From: DATAEK01 sp036258055
GTDB lineage: Bacteria > Acidobacteriota > Vicinamibacteria > Vicinamibacterales > 2-12-FULL-66-21
Direction of reading: 5' to 3'
Length of the DNA stretch: 29,974 nt
Assembly (NCBI GenBank): GCA_036258055.1
Contig: DATAEK010000209.1
Span: forward strand, 1 to 29,974
The translations under genes were made by a program, and so were the position numbers. Positions 1 through 6,640 of this stretch are shown one piece after another. The first letter of the stretch is position 1; each line of letters opens with the position of its first letter. Under the pieces are notes generated by a model, which had not been told where the DNA came from, did not search any database, and worked only from the letters and a program-made list of their open reading frames with translations.

Positions 1-297
1 ACGACGCCGTCGCACCCCGAGTACCCCGCCGGGCACCCGAGCCAGAACGGTGCGGCCGCCACGATTCTGCTCGGTTACGTCGGCGACGCGCAGACGTTTA
101 CGCTGACGACAGCAGGGCAGCCGGAGCGCACGTATACCAGCATCGCGCAGGCGCGCTCGGACGGGAACAACGCCCGCGTGTGGGGCGGGATGCACTATCC
201 GAGCACCGTCGCCATCAGCGACGCCGAGGGCGAGGCCATCGCCACCTGGATCAACTTGAACTCGATGCAACGGCTCCGAGGTGGAGGACAGGATTGA
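1..297 (+). CDS. PAP2 / vanadium-dependent haloperoxidase-like protein, C-terminal part
   Basis: The reading frame is open from base 1 and ends at TGA 295-297, giving the last 98 residues of a longer protein whose start lies outside the window. Near its beginning is HPEYPAGH, matching the Pro-x-Gly-His core that carries the catalytic histidine in the PAP2/vanadium-haloperoxidase fold. A second family-like block, ARVWGGMHYPST, corresponds to the downstream region that holds another active-site histidine in bacterial members. The helical tail with ISDAEGEAIATWI also fits. These proteins are usually exported and act as acid phosphatases or haloperoxidases, and the sequence seen here cannot separate those activities. 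The following gene starts 175 bp later on the same strand with its own strong ribosome site, so the two need not be cotranscribed. Confidence 0.75.
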   Translation, partial: TTPSHPEYPAGHPSQNGAAATILLGYVGDAQTFTLTTAGQPERTYTSIAQARSDGNNARVWGGMHYPSTVAISDAEGEAIATWINLNSMQRLRGGGQD

Positions 298-472
298 CGC
301 AACCGCGGGAACCCCGACCTCGGACCGTGGCCGGATCGTGCTACGATCGAGCCTGCAGTTCAGGCTGCCTCCAGTCCGCGGAAAGGGACGATCCCACCTG
401 CGCTCATCCACGTGAGTCGACCTCGACTTCTCCTTAGCCCGTCAGCGGACGCCGGGCGACACAGGAGGAGTG

Positions 473-1048
473 ATGTCCCGTCACCTGCCGATTCGTCCGA
501 ATCTCGAGTACCTCAGGAAAGAAGCCAAGGAATTGCTGCCGGCATTGCGGCGGACGGCTCCCGACTGCAGACTCGCCGACGCACAGCGAGTGCTCGCCAG
601 CGAGTACGGATTTTCAAGCTGGTCCGAGCTCAAAGCCCACGTCCAGGCATTGCCGGCCGCGTCGGTTCCCTTGTCTGACATCGCGAATCCATTCGTCGGC
701 AAGTGGAGAGCCAACCTGTCGAAATCGACGCGGCATTCGGATAACCCGTTCGAGAGTGCGACGCTCGAGTTCGAGGTGCTGGGCAACACCGTGACGATCA
801 CCGATGTCGTCGTCGATGCGACCGGTCGGGAAGAGCACGGCAGGAACACGCTTCATGTGGACGGCCTGGAGCGTCTCCGCGAGCACGGCTACGTCGTCGC
901 GGCCACATGGCTCGACCCACGCGTGCTCGAAGCCGTCGTGACGAAAGCCGGCAGGATAGAGGGCAGGGTGCAATACGCTCTCTCGGCAGATGGCAACACG
1001 CTGACGCTGTCAGCGGGTGAGCACGTGACCATCTTCAATCGCGAGTAG
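473..1048 (+). CDS. Small protein: helical leader fused to a lipocalin-like beta domain
   Basis: A 191-residue protein. Residues about 5-55 form the helical segment RPNLEYLRKEAKELL ... EYGFSSWSELKAHV, which I know as a leader in front of ankyrin repeats or other domains in acidobacterial and planctomycete proteins. Residues about 68-190 resemble the small lipocalin-like proteins of Acidobacteria that begin with a motif like NPFVGKWRANLSKS and consist mainly of beta strands. No signal peptide is visible, so it is probably cytoplasmic. AGGAGG at 463-468 decides the start: it sits 4 nt before ATG 473 but only 1 nt before GTG 470, so I use 473. The molecular function is unknown. The domain resemblance is recalled, not computed. 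Confidence 0.7.
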   Translation: MSRHLPIRPNLEYLRKEAKELLPALRRTAPDCRLADAQRVLASEYGFSSWSELKAHVQALPAASVPLSDIANPFVGKWRANLSKSTRHSDNPFESATLEFEVLGNTVTITDVVVDATGREEHGRNTLHVDGLERLREHGYVVAATWLDPRVLEAVVTKAGRIEGRVQYALSADGNTLTLSAGEHVTIFNRE

Positions 1049-1139
1049 CTGGGAAGGCGAGCGTCGCTTTGCACCTCGCGAGGGCGGCGTGGCCATTCTT
1101 CCTGAAGCAGCGCCACCGCTGATGAAGACCGTGATGGCA

Positions 1140-2363
1140 TCATGATGCTCTGCGTTCCAGCGCCGGATGGAGCCGCTGAGATCTAAGCGCGGAGTAGAGC
1201 GCCTCCCTGAGCGCCACATCACGCGGGTCTCCGGTCACCCGCGTGCCCATCTGGCTCGTCACGTAGGCGTAGCCGATCTGGGCGCTCGGATCGGCAAAGC
1301 CGAGAGAGCCCCCGGATCCAGGTGATCCGAACGAGCCCGCGCTGCCGAACGGCCAGGCGGGGCTCGACTTCATGAATCCGAGCGAGAACTGTACGCCATT
1401 GCCCTTCAGGCACTCGTCGTAAAACCCGTGTGTCGGCGGAGTCGCGGGGGCGGCCAACAGGTCCAGTGTTTCCCTACGCAACCCGAGGTCGCGTCCGCCG
1501 GTGGCGAAGACGCTATAGGCGTGCGCGATGGCGCGCGCGGTGCCGACGGCGCCGCCGGACGGCACTTCGAAGTTGCGCGCGTAGACGCGCTGTTCATCGT
1601 GAGGAAACTCGGAACCCCTGAGCGCCCGGACGATCTTGGAGCGTCGAGTCATCGCGTCCAGCGACAGGCGAAGCGGGAAGCCGAGCAGCATGTCGATCCG
1701 CCGGGGCCGCGCAATGGTCGCCAGGCGCGAGCTCGGAATGTCCTCAGGCAGTCTGATGTAGACGTCCAGACCGAGCGGCGACGCGATCTCGTCCTGGAAG
1801 AACTGTCCCAGGCTGCGATGCCGCGGATCGACACGCCGCAGCAACTCGCTCTCGTAGTATCCGAGGGTGATGGCGTGATAGGCCTGACGCGTTCCGGGCT
1901 CCCACGCCGGTTTCTGACGCGCCAGCACGACCGCGAGCCGATCGAGGTCGGCGACCACGCTGCGATCGACGGCCTCGTCGAGCGCGAACAGCCCGGCCTG
2001 GTGTGCAAGGAGCTGCCGGACGGTGATTCGTTCTTTACCCTGCTGCGCGAACTCCGGCCAGTAGGCGGACACCCGTTGATCGTAATCGAGCCAGCCACGA
2101 GAGTGGGCGATGGCCAGCGTCATCGCAGCCAGCCCCTTGGTGGCCGAGTAGACGATCACCATCGTGTCCTGCTGCCACGGTTCGCCCGTCTGCTTGTTTC
2201 GGACGCCACCCCAGAGGTCGACGACCTTCTCGCCGTGGTGATAGGCACAGCAGGCGCCGCCCAGTTCCCGGCGTCGAGCGAAGTTGTCGGCAAACGCTTC
2301 GCGTACGGCCTCGAACCCGCGGGCGACGTATCCCTCTACAGAATGTGATTTGGCCACAGACAT
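1140..2363 (-). CDS. Serine hydrolase, beta-lactamase family (class C / EstB-like)
   Basis: A 407-residue protein of the penicillin-binding-protein/beta-lactamase fold. The nucleophile motif SxxK is present as SATK at residues 73-76, within VYSATKG. The expected tyrosine motif is represented by YHA at 162-164, after the typical EPGT sequence. The late glycine-rich block SGGSLGFADP corresponds to the region that replaces the KTG box in EstB-type carboxylesterases. HQAGL near residue 121 is also usual. No signal peptide is visible, which favours a cytoplasmic esterase or peptidase-like role over beta-lactam resistance. The start at 2363 follows GGAGA with a 5-nt spacer; the frame extends upstream to 2408 without a better ribosome site. 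It is convergent with the preceding small gene. Substrate cannot be inferred. Confidence 0.88.
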   Translation of the reverse strand: MSVAKSHSVEGYVARGFEAVREAFADNFARRRELGGACCAYHHGEKVVDLWGGVRNKQTGEPWQQDTMVIVYSATKGLAAMTLAIAHSRGWLDYDQRVSAYWPEFAQQGKERITVRQLLAHQAGLFALDEAVDRSVVADLDRLAVVLARQKPAWEPGTRQAYHAITLGYYESELLRRVDPRHRSLGQFFQDEIASPLGLDVYIRLPEDIPSSRLATIARPRRIDMLLGFPLRLSLDAMTRRSKIVRALRGSEFPHDEQRVYARNFEVPSGGAVGTARAIAHAYSVFATGGRDLGLRRETLDLLAAPATPPTHGFYDECLKGNGVQFSLGFMKSSPAWPFGSAGSFGSPGSGGSLGFADPSAQIGYAYVTSQMGTRVTGDPRDVALREALYSALRSQRLHPALERRAS

Positions 2364-2703
2364 TGTCGTCTCCCCGTTGCCGCGCGGCGATCGATGGCGG
2401 CTAATCACACAGGGGCAAGAGCCATGCCTCGGGCCACGCGGTCACGCTGACGTTCTGACGAGCCAGTTCACGGTGGTCAAAGGGGGAAAACGAAAGGGTT
2501 GTGGCAGCCACCGAACTGGCCGAGGCTGCGCCGTGTCAAAGCGAGAACTTGATCACGCGGAATACTCCGCATCCATTGGCGGAATTTCAGCAGCCCGGCC
2601 GCGCGGAACACCAAGGCGACAGCGCGTGTGCAGATCTTCATCCGCGATTTCCGAGGTATCCGTGCGGCATGGAATCTGCCAATCGGAGGGTGAGGTTACC
2701 GCT
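2364..2703. other. Intergenic region, no gene recognised
   Basis: These 340 bases lie between the divergent hydrolase gene and the next rightward gene. I found no convincing coding frame, no tRNA and no strong terminator. The region must hold the promoters of both flanking genes, but I could not place -35/-10 elements with confidence. A GAGG sequence at the right end, about 8 nt before 2704, is the probable ribosome site of the following gene. Confidence 0.5.
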
Positions 2704-3096
2704 ATGAATCCTGAAGAACGACGTCTCATCCTGGATTGCGGTTTCGATCGCGCGGTTGAAATCGTGCTCGACGCGTGCCTCGAGGAGGGCTTCACGATCA
2801 CCACAGCGGGTGCCGGCAATCTTCAGCGCTGCGCAAGTCCGGGACGCTCATTTCGGTATGCACTTCTCGACGCGACGCTACCGGAGTCGAGCTTGCACGC
2901 CGGCACAATGACGACACCGACAAATTCCGGCTGCCGCGTCTCGTTGTTCGAAATTGCTGGCTCCTGGACCCTTGTCACAGTCGAGATTCCGTACGTTTGC
3001 CATCCGGCAACCGCCTCGGCTGTCCCACGTGTCGCCGACCAAGTCGCGCAGGTCATGAGGCGGCTCGTGGACGCGGGAGTCCTGAACGCCGCGTAG
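2704..3096 (+). CDS. DUF302-like small protein
   Basis: A 130-residue protein with no signal peptide or membrane segment. The opening pattern, a short strand then FDRAVEIVLDACLEEGFTI, resembles the beta-alpha start of DUF302 proteins. The centre has a strand-rich part (GCRVSLFEIAGSWTLVTVEIP) and the end is an amphipathic helix (VADQVAQVMRRLVDAG), as in that family. The resemblance is by eye and weak, and function is unknown. ATG 2704 is chosen because a GAGG ribosome site lies 8 nt upstream; the same frame is open further left, but that part reads as low-complexity arginine-rich sequence typical of non-coding GC-rich DNA. The VIT transporter gene follows 50 bp downstream on the same strand, so they may form an operon. 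Confidence 0.6.
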   Translation: MNPEERRLILDCGFDRAVEIVLDACLEEGFTITTAGAGNLQRCASPGRSFRYALLDATLPESSLHAGTMTTPTNSGCRVSLFEIAGSWTLVTVEIPYVCHPATASAVPRVADQVAQVMRRLVDAGVLNAA

Positions 3097-3146
3097 CGCG
3101 TTCGCGTTCCGATGCAGCTCGAGCACCATGCCGGCGAGGGTGCAAG

Positions 3147-3698
3147 ATGAGAGTGTCGTCACGCGCCTCTACACATCGGGAACCGGTAGGCGCCAGAGAC
3201 ATCGCCCGACATTACATGCGAGACCTGGTGTACGGCGCCAATGACGGCATCGTCACGACGTTTGCGGTTGTTGCTGGGGTTGCCGGCGGCGCGCTGAGCG
3301 CGAGCGCCGTTCTGATTGTCGGTGCCGCAAACCTGATCGCCGATGGCTTGTCGATGGGCGTCGGGAATTATCTCGGAATCCGCTCCCAGGAAAGCGCCCG
3401 AGCCGCTCAAGGACTTGATGAAGAAGAGGCCAGCCCTGCGCGCCACGGCGTCGCGACGTTTCTCGCGTTCGTAGTGGCGGGCTCAGTTCCCCTCGTGCCG
3501 TATCTGGTCGCGCACTGGGAGAGCGCTCGTCTCTCGGCCCTGCTGACGTTTGTCGCGCTCTTCGCGGTCGGGTCGCTCCGGTCCCTCGTGACGATTGATC
3601 GCTGGTGGTCCGCCGGGCTGGAGATGCTCGGTCTCGGCGCGTTAGTGGCGGCCGCTGCCTATGTCAGCGGCGCTGTCGTCGGTCGAATGCTGCAGTGA
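3147..3698 (+). CDS. VIT1/CCC1-family transporter (iron/manganese)
   Basis: A 183-residue integral membrane protein of the VIT1/CCC1 family, which moves Fe2+ or Mn2+ out of the cytoplasm. The signature first helix DLVYGANDGIVTTFAVVAG is at residues about 27-45, followed by the second conserved helix ANLIADGLSMGVGNYLG. Two or three more hydrophobic helices follow in the C-terminal half (FLAFVVAGSVPLVPYL, LLTFVALFAVGSL, LGALVAAAAYVSGAVVG). The cytosolic metal-binding insert between helices 2 and 3 of plant VIT1 is reduced to about 25 residues, as in many short bacterial members. ATG 3147 is used because GAGGG lies 7 nt upstream; an upstream extension of the frame is arginine-rich and not protein-like. 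Metal specificity is inferred from the family only. Confidence 0.85.
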   Translation: MRVSSRASTHREPVGARDIARHYMRDLVYGANDGIVTTFAVVAGVAGGALSASAVLIVGAANLIADGLSMGVGNYLGIRSQESARAAQGLDEEEASPARHGVATFLAFVVAGSVPLVPYLVAHWESARLSALLTFVALFAVGSLRSLVTIDRWWSAGLEMLGLGALVAAAAYVSGAVVGRMLQ

Positions 3699-3975
3699 GT
3701 CCCGTAGGTCCCGCCGAGCGAACCTGAACAACGTCCGGCGCTTCGATGAACTGGATGAGCGCAGCCGTCCGTCTGAGAGTACCGCTCAGTTCAGCCGATG
3801 CATCGCTGAGCCCGCACGACGTCCGGATCAGCTCGGGTGGGACTCGCGAGAGTCTGGACCAGTGGAATGTACGCTACACTACATTTGCCCGCCAGACTGG
3901 TGCCACGCCATCGAGTGACGTCGCTTCAGCCGCCGAGCCTCCGGCAGCCTACCTGCCATAGCAGAGGAGCGTGCG
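3699..3975. other. Intergenic region before the response regulator
   Basis: These 277 bases contain no frame I would call a gene. A TACACT hexamer near 3881 in a locally AT-richer stretch could be a -10 element for the downstream regulator, but no good -35 partner is evident. GAGGAG at about 3963-3969 is the ribosome site of the next gene. Confidence 0.4.
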
Positions 3976-4695
3976 ATGTCGCTTGCAATCCCCTCCGAGC
4001 CGCTTGCCCACATCCGCGATGCCGCACGCATGCTCGTCGAACGAGCGGGCGATGATGAGAACCACCTCGAGACCTTCGTCGCGGCCGCCGACATGGATAC
4101 GCGGCGCTCCGAGGCCGAGTTATCTCACGCGCTCGATCTGACGTCATCATCGGTCGACCAGCTTCGTCGCGTAGTCCGCTCGCAGCTCCAGCGGAGCGTA
4201 GACGGCGCTCAGGTCGCCAGGCAGCTCCTTGCCCGTGCCCACGAGCAGCATGTCGCGGCCGCCCGGTTGCTGTCCGATGTCGATGGTGTTCGAAGCCGCC
4301 AGGAGCAGCGAACCGATGGCCCTCCGAGTCGCAACACCGTCCTCGTCGTAGACGACTACCAGGACGTCTGTGAACTCGTCGCCGGAGTGCTGCGGAACGC
4401 CGGGTTCGTCGTCCGAACCGCAGCCAACGGTCTCGAGGCCCTGATCGCTGCCTACGAAATGCGGCCGGCCGTGATTGTGATGGATGTCACGATGCCGATC
4501 CTCGATGGGCTCGAGGCCACTCGACTGATCAAAGCTGCCGATGCCACTCGGCACGCGCGAGTGATCGCATACACGGGGGATACGACACTCAGTCCGAGTC
4601 TGGTCGACAGCCTTTTCGTAGCCGTGCTACAAAAGCCGGCGACTCCGGATGTCGTCGTCAAAACCGTGCAGCAGGTTGCGCGTGCGCCGCTCTGA
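3976..4695 (+). CDS. Response regulator, N-terminal helical region plus C-terminal receiver domain
   Basis: A 239-residue cytoplasmic protein. Residues 1-115 are predicted mostly helical and match no domain I recognise. Residues about 120-238 form a complete receiver domain: the acidic pair D126-D127 in VVDDYQD, the phospho-acceptor D170 in VIVMDVTMPILDG, the switch threonine T200 in IAYTG and the lysine K220 in LQKP. There is no DNA-binding output domain after the receiver, so signalling is probably by protein contact or through the unusual N-terminal half, which resembles the helical linkers seen before receivers in hybrid kinases. No sensor kinase is adjacent. A GAGGAG ribosome site precedes ATG 3976. 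The last 69 bases overlap the end of the convergent gene. Confidence 0.82.
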   Translation: MSLAIPSEPLAHIRDAARMLVERAGDDENHLETFVAAADMDTRRSEAELSHALDLTSSSVDQLRRVVRSQLQRSVDGAQVARQLLARAHEQHVAAARLLSDVDGVRSRQEQRTDGPPSRNTVLVVDDYQDVCELVAGVLRNAGFVVRTAANGLEALIAAYEMRPAVIVMDVTMPILDGLEATRLIKAADATRHARVIAYTGDTTLSPSLVDSLFVAVLQKPATPDVVVKTVQQVARAPL

Positions 4696-5052
4696 CCGTC
4701 TACCTTGCAGACCGGCGGTGAGGCCCGCTTCAGTCTCTTCTCGTCTCTCGGGGAAGGTTGAGCTCTCCGTCGCGGAGTCCGTGCCCTGAGTCACTTCGCG
4801 GAAATGAAACGGGCCGCCCGCCGCTATCAGCTGCCTCGTCCGCTCCACCATCCACGTCGGGTTGAGGTTGGCCACCGCACACCAGTGGTAGAACATGGGC
4901 GATCCCGCCAGGAACACGCGGGCGCTCTCCTGATCCGCGCGTGACCCGCCGACGCCGATGAGATCCCGGAATGCCCGATCGATGACGCCCACCGCGAGGT
5001 CGCCGCACGCGGTTCGCTCGCAGCCGGTGAGATTCCTCGACAGCGCCTTCAT
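4627..5052 (-). CDS. Hypothetical protein, 141 residues
   Basis: I do not recognise the family. The first 75 residues look protein-like and include AFRDLIGVGGSRADQESARVFL and FYHWCAVANLNPTWMVERTRQLI, a helix pair around a WC-A-x-L-N/D-P motif of a kind seen in small uncharacterised phage- and host-encoded proteins. The C-terminal third is arginine- and serine-rich, and its last 23 codons overlap the 3' end of the response regulator on the other strand, so the natural C-terminus may be less constrained. The start is supported by GGGAG 8 nt upstream of ATG 5052. It follows the small gene at 5073-5294 by 20 bp on the same strand, which suggests a two-gene transcript. Confidence 0.5.
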   Translation of the reverse strand: MKALSRNLTGCERTACGDLAVGVIDRAFRDLIGVGGSRADQESARVFLAGSPMFYHWCAVANLNPTWMVERTRQLIAAGGPFHFREVTQGTDSATESSTFPERREETEAGLTAGLQGRRSERRTRNLLHGFDDDIRSRRLL

Positions 5053-5072
5053 CGTCGTTACTCCCGCGTCGC

Positions 5073-5294
5073 TCAGTGCACAAGCTTCGAAGGCCGCCGC
5101 TCGAGGGCGACCTCCAGCTCCGCCAAGATAATTCTGAGTTTTGAGATCTTTCTCAGTAGAGTTGTCCTGCTGATCTCCTCCTCACGGGCCGCTATCGTTT
5201 CAGGAAGCCTGGCGCACACCTCGAGTGCATGCGACAGTTCTTTCTGAACGGCATCGAACATCTCGAGCAGCAGTGAATCCGGTTGACTCAACAT
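5073..5294 (-). CDS. Hypothetical small helical protein, 73 residues
   Basis: A short, almost entirely helical protein with a possible coiled coil: leucines and charged residues alternate through SLLLEMFDAVQKELSHALEV and again in LLRKISKLRIILAELEVAL. No known family was recognised. The start is placed at ATG 5294 behind a GGTGA sequence; the frame also extends to 5339 with a less protein-like extension. It is followed after 20 bp by the other hypothetical gene in the same direction. A small scaffold or antitoxin-like role is possible by size and composition, but nothing in the sequence proves it. Confidence 0.45.
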   Translation of the reverse strand: MLSQPDSLLLEMFDAVQKELSHALEVCARLPETIAAREEEISRTTLLRKISKLRIILAELEVALERRPSKLVH

Positions 5295-5542
5295 GCATTC
5301 ACCGTTTCGCTGCCGTCGGCTGACTGTTCTTCCGCGCAAAGGAGGTCATGGTGCACCCTTCGGCGTCACGCCGGTCGCTTCGAGGACGAGGCTGGAGCGG
5401 AGCGGGTGCGCTCCGGGGCAGTCACTTTAATGAGGTTGACGGCTGATCGCGGCCGGAAACTCAGGAAAGGATCTGGAGCATACCACGTCACGGAGGAGAA
5501 TGCGCGCCGACCGATCCGCTCCAGGAGCTCGTCGAACCGGTC

Positions 5543-6502
5543 TCACCGCCTTGTTGCGCAGTAGATGTCCTTGTCCCCGAAACTGTCGCCGCGATCGCCC
5601 ATCCAGCAAATCTCCTTTCCACTCGCGCGAATGGTGGGGAGTCCTCCAAAACACGTGGGGCAGTTGAGTGTGTCCAGGTAGATGCGCGGGCCCCACGGTG
5701 CGCCGTCGTTGTGGCGTTCAGACACATACAGGTGGTTGATCGCGTCCGGCGCAAACGGACTGTCGGTTCCCGACGAGAAGAACATCGTGTGACCGTCGGG
5801 TGTCAGCGCAGGTCCGTAGTCGTGTCCGGTGGAGTTGATCGGTTGCGGCAGTCTGATTCTCTGGCCGAATGGCTCGTCGGTTGAGCCCCGCGTTGACATG
5901 AAGATGTCGAACACGAACGAGGACGTCACGCCGGCGAAGAACGCTGTGCGTTGGTCGGGGCTGACGCTGATCGATCCCTCGAAGAGGGACGTATTGACGC
6001 CAGGCCCAAGATTCACCGGCTCGCCCCAGGGGTCGTTGACCGACGCCCGATGCGAGACCCAGAGATCCGGCCACGGGGGACTGAAAGGCCCGGGCCGATT
6101 CGATCCAAAATACAACTCGAGCCCGTCGAGCGAGATTCTCGGAGTGATATCGAAAAACGTGCTGGAAACTGGTGGTGGAACCCGCTCGGGGGCACCCCAG
6201 TTTTCGTTCACCGACGTCCGTCTGGTGACGTAGATGTCCTGATCGCCTGGGCCGCCAAGGGCCCCGGGTCGGTCGGAGACAAAGTACAGTTCCAGACCGT
6301 CGGCCGACAGCGAGGGACCACCCTCAAAGCCGGGTGTGTTGATCGTGGGGTCAAGATGCACCGGCGTGCCGTAACAGTAGGGCTTGCCCGCCGAGCATTC
6401 CCCTTGTACGTTTTCCAGGCTCCGTAAATTCGTAGCGAAGACCACCGCAACGAGTAGGACCACCGCAAGGCCAATGGGTTCCTTCAACCGCGTCAGATGC
6501 AT
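5543..6502 (-). CDS. Exported PD40/WD40-like beta-propeller protein
   Basis: A 319-residue protein with an N-terminal hydrophobic segment (residues about 8-25, IGLAVVLLVAVVFATNL) acting as signal peptide or membrane anchor. At least four PD40-type repeats follow, each with a core like SADGLELYFVSDRPG, SLDGLELYFGSNRPG, SPDQRTAFFAG and TPDGHTMFFSSG. Such repeats build a TolB-like propeller, usually periplasmic. Eight or so cysteines, including CSAGKPYCYG and LNCPTCFGG, suggest disulphides, which fits export. The start at 6502 is supported by AAGGAG 7 nt upstream; the frame runs further upstream without a comparable site. It is divergent from the HTH-TolB gene across 138 bp. The role is unknown; protein or carbohydrate binding is the usual guess for the fold. 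Confidence 0.75.
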   Translation of the reverse strand: MHLTRLKEPIGLAVVLLVAVVFATNLRSLENVQGECSAGKPYCYGTPVHLDPTINTPGFEGGPSLSADGLELYFVSDRPGALGGPGDQDIYVTRRTSVNENWGAPERVPPPVSSTFFDITPRISLDGLELYFGSNRPGPFSPPWPDLWVSHRASVNDPWGEPVNLGPGVNTSLFEGSISVSPDQRTAFFAGVTSSFVFDIFMSTRGSTDEPFGQRIRLPQPINSTGHDYGPALTPDGHTMFFSSGTDSPFAPDAINHLYVSERHNDGAPWGPRIYLDTLNCPTCFGGLPTIRASGKEICWMGDRGDSFGDKDIYCATRR

Positions 6503-6640
6503 GGCGCGTCTCCTTTTCAGAGAGACTCGGACGAACGTGCCACGGGAGCAATGCGCAAAGGCTGTCATGCCGGTGATGGCTGACTCTGGCTGAGAATGAC
6601 AGGCCATCGCCTCTTGCCGCTCTGGTTGACTTGAGCTCAC

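Noticed and set aside
1428..2348. Plus-strand frame of about 300 codons opposite the serine hydrolase
   Set aside because: Composition is that of an antisense shadow (many Arg, Gly, Val, no domain) and the opposite strand has the SATK motif and full family pattern.
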